64,000 bases of DNA, from the NCBI RefSeq assembly GCF_900100455.1, contig NZ_FNCV01000010.1:27594-91593 (forward strand), written 5' to 3'. Under the pieces are notes generated by a model that saw nothing but the letters and a program-made list of their open reading frames with translations, searched no databases and was not told the DNA's origin. This DNA comes from Roseospirillum parvum. GTDB taxonomy: Bacteria > Pseudomonadota > Alphaproteobacteria > Rhodospirillales > Rhodospirillaceae. The position numbers were made by a program, and so were the translations under genes. The stretch's first letter is position 1, and every line of letters starts with the position of its first letter. Shown here piece by piece: positions 63,215 through 64,000 of the stretch.

Positions 63215-63623
63215 GAACCACCTCGATGCGGGCCGCCTCGGCCCGGCGCAGGGTCAGGAAGGTATCGCCGATGCGCACCTCGATGGGATCGCGCAGCGGG
63301 GCGGAACGGATGACGGCGATTTCCGCCCCCGGCACCAGCCCCATGTCGAGCAGCCGCTGGCGGATCGGTCCCCGCCCATGCAGACCGCGAATGCGCACCG
63401 AGGTGCCGGGCTTCTGGTCATCCAACGACATGCCGTGGAAGTGCGGCCCGGCACCATCGGCCCGTGGCCGGCCCGCCCCGGGTCCGTGGTGTCCCTGGCC
63501 ATGCCCCGGTTGGCCGTGGGCCACCCCCGCCCCGTCACCGGCCGCCGCGCGCCGCCGGAACCGGCGCCGCAGGCGGGCCCGCCAACTCATCTTGTTGCCC
63601 ATCCAGTCGCTCGTGTCCTGCAT
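63207..63623 (-). CDS. feoA: FeoA-domain protein with His/Gly-rich N-terminal extension
   Basis: About 138 aa. The C-terminal ~75 residues are the FeoA SH3-like fold (LDDQKPGTSVRIRGLHGRGPIRQRLLDMGLVPGAEIAVIRSAPLRDPIEVRIGDTFLTLRRAEAARIEV). Before it lies an extension with GVAHGQPGHGQGHHGPG and PHFHGM, rich in His and Gly, that may bind metal. It presumably acts on FeoB in iron import. The start could be ATG at 63623 or 63602; upstream the frame enters non-coding DNA. It overlaps feoB by 8 bp. Typical FeoA proteins are about 75-85 residues, so the extension is notable. Confidence 0.88.
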   Translation of the reverse strand: MQDTSDWMGNKMSWRARLRRRFRRRAAAGDGAGVAHGQPGHGQGHHGPGAGRPRADGAGPHFHGMSLDDQKPGTSVRIRGLHGRGPIRQRLLDMGLVPGAEIAVIRSAPLRDPIEVRIGDTFLTLRRAEAARIEVVHV

Positions 63624-63778
63624 CGTCGTGGTCTCACCCCGGTTACGTCGCGGGCCCGAAAAAGGGTCGGGCGCCCCAAAACGCGGCCGGGGAGTGTCCG
63701 GCGGGACCGTCTCGATCCCGCCGCAACACCCCCCCTCTAGCACGATCTCCGGCAAACCGGGATCGCCTTGTTATTGGT

Positions 63779-63830
63779 GGCGCGCCTTACGGCGCGCCGA
63801 TGTTGTTGGCGACGCGCCTCACGGCGCGCC
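63779..63830. repeat. Two GGCGCGCC palindromes downstream of the DUF4198-like gene
   Basis: GGCGCGCC-TTAC-GGCGCGCC at 63779-63798 and CGCGCC-TCAC-GGCGCGCC at 63813-63830, about 34 nt apart. They lie between the stop codon of the partial gene (63833) and feoA, so they probably shape the 3' end of that transcript. Confidence 0.6.
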
Positions 63831-63832
63831 GG

Positions 63833-64000
63833 TTACAGGTCGTAGGCGCGGATCCACAGGACGGCGTCCTGCGACAGTTCCTTGCCCTCGTGCTCGGTGT
63901 CGGGACCGCTGCCCAGGGCGGCGAAGCCCCAGAAGCCGGCCTTGGGAATGCCGAAGGTGAATTCGCCGTCGGCATCGGTGATGGCGACCAGGGTGCCCCC
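63833..64000 (-). CDS. C-terminal fragment of DUF4198/metal-uptake-linked protein (runs off the window)
   Basis: Only about 55 C-terminal residues are in the window. They read GTLVAITDADGEFTFGIPKAGFWGFAALGSGPDTEHEGKELSQDAVLWIRAYDL, ending in TAA at 63833-63835. TDADGEFTFGIPKAGFWGFAAL resembles the C-terminus of DUF4198 proteins, predicted periplasmic partners of metal transporters with an Ig-like fold. Its position upstream of feoA and feoB on the same strand fits a role in iron or nickel uptake. The start, signal peptide and full domain lie outside, so this is a tentative reading. Confidence 0.6.
   Translation of the reverse strand, partial: GGTLVAITDADGEFTFGIPKAGFWGFAALGSGPDTEHEGKELSQDAVLWIRAYDL

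Noticed and set aside
63787..63975. 62-aa minus-strand open frame near the right end
   Set aside because: It is out of frame with the DUF4198-like C-terminus, which ends at 63833 and matches a family; this frame is a shadow crossing the palindromes.

Overview
The window is GC-rich, densely coded DNA from an alphaproteobacterium, most likely a member of the Rhodospirillales. Three things support this: trpB-trpA-accD-folC gene order, a glnB-glnA operon, and a phasin promoter flanked by TGC/GCA motifs of the PhaR type, together with strong GC bias at third codon positions. I cannot name the species from the sequence alone. The window opens inside an aconitase gene and closes inside a gene of the feo region.

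Layout. 1-1.5 kb: 5' part of acnA (-). 2.2-11 kb: a + strand run with an acyl-CoA synthetase, a complete Liv-type ABC importer (ATPase, two permeases, binding protein, second ATPase) and a second, atypical CoA-ligase-like protein, followed by an O-succinylhomoserine sulfhydrylase gene. 12.5-16 kb (-): a GT39-like membrane protein and the cobalamin genes cobF and cobL. 16.3-19 kb (+): three TadE/TadG-type pseudopilin or pilus-assembly proteins. 19-22.6 kb (-): a multi-PAS diguanylate cyclase and a class I aminotransferase. 22.9-24.8 kb (+): glnB-glnA, nitrogen control.

24.86-31.63 kb is the main accessory region. It is a probable integrated island of about 6.76 kb bounded by an 18-nt imperfect direct repeat. 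It holds a tyrosine integrase at its right end, a serine recombinase, a ParB-like protein, a small zinc-finger-like protein, and a restriction-modification set: Vsr, a C5-cytosine methyltransferase and an Eco29kI-like GIY-YIG endonuclease. The endonuclease gene is broken by a frameshift at a T8 tract. A terminator just right of the island may be the original glnA terminator, separated from glnA by the insertion. A DUF2726 protein follows.

32.8-43 kb: SulP transporter with a small HTH regulator (-), a phasin (+), folC-accD-trpA-trpB (-), then an XRE regulator (+) convergent with a cyclic-nucleotide-binding/TPR protein (-), sharing a perfect 23-bp hairpin. 43-53.6 kb: envelope and polysaccharide genes (two glycosyltransferases, an MsbA-like exporter, an FkbM methyltransferase, an amidase, a nucleotide-sugar dehydrogenase, a LolA-like protein) mixed with two hotdog thioesterases and a fumarylacetoacetase-family hydrolase. 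54-59 kb (-): lspA-ileS, ribF and a MaoC hydratase. 59-64 kb: iron handling, with a bacterioferritin (+), a cytochrome c'-like protein, and a feo cluster (DUF4198-like fragment, feoA, feoB, Cys-rich small membrane protein) on the minus strand.

Non-coding structure is rich. A dispersed double-hairpin repeat family sits in gaps next to gene 3' ends, one gap holds a 336-bp mirrored element, two short tandem repeats occur (one in frame inside metZ), and a short promoter-plus-terminator leader precedes the FAH-family gene.
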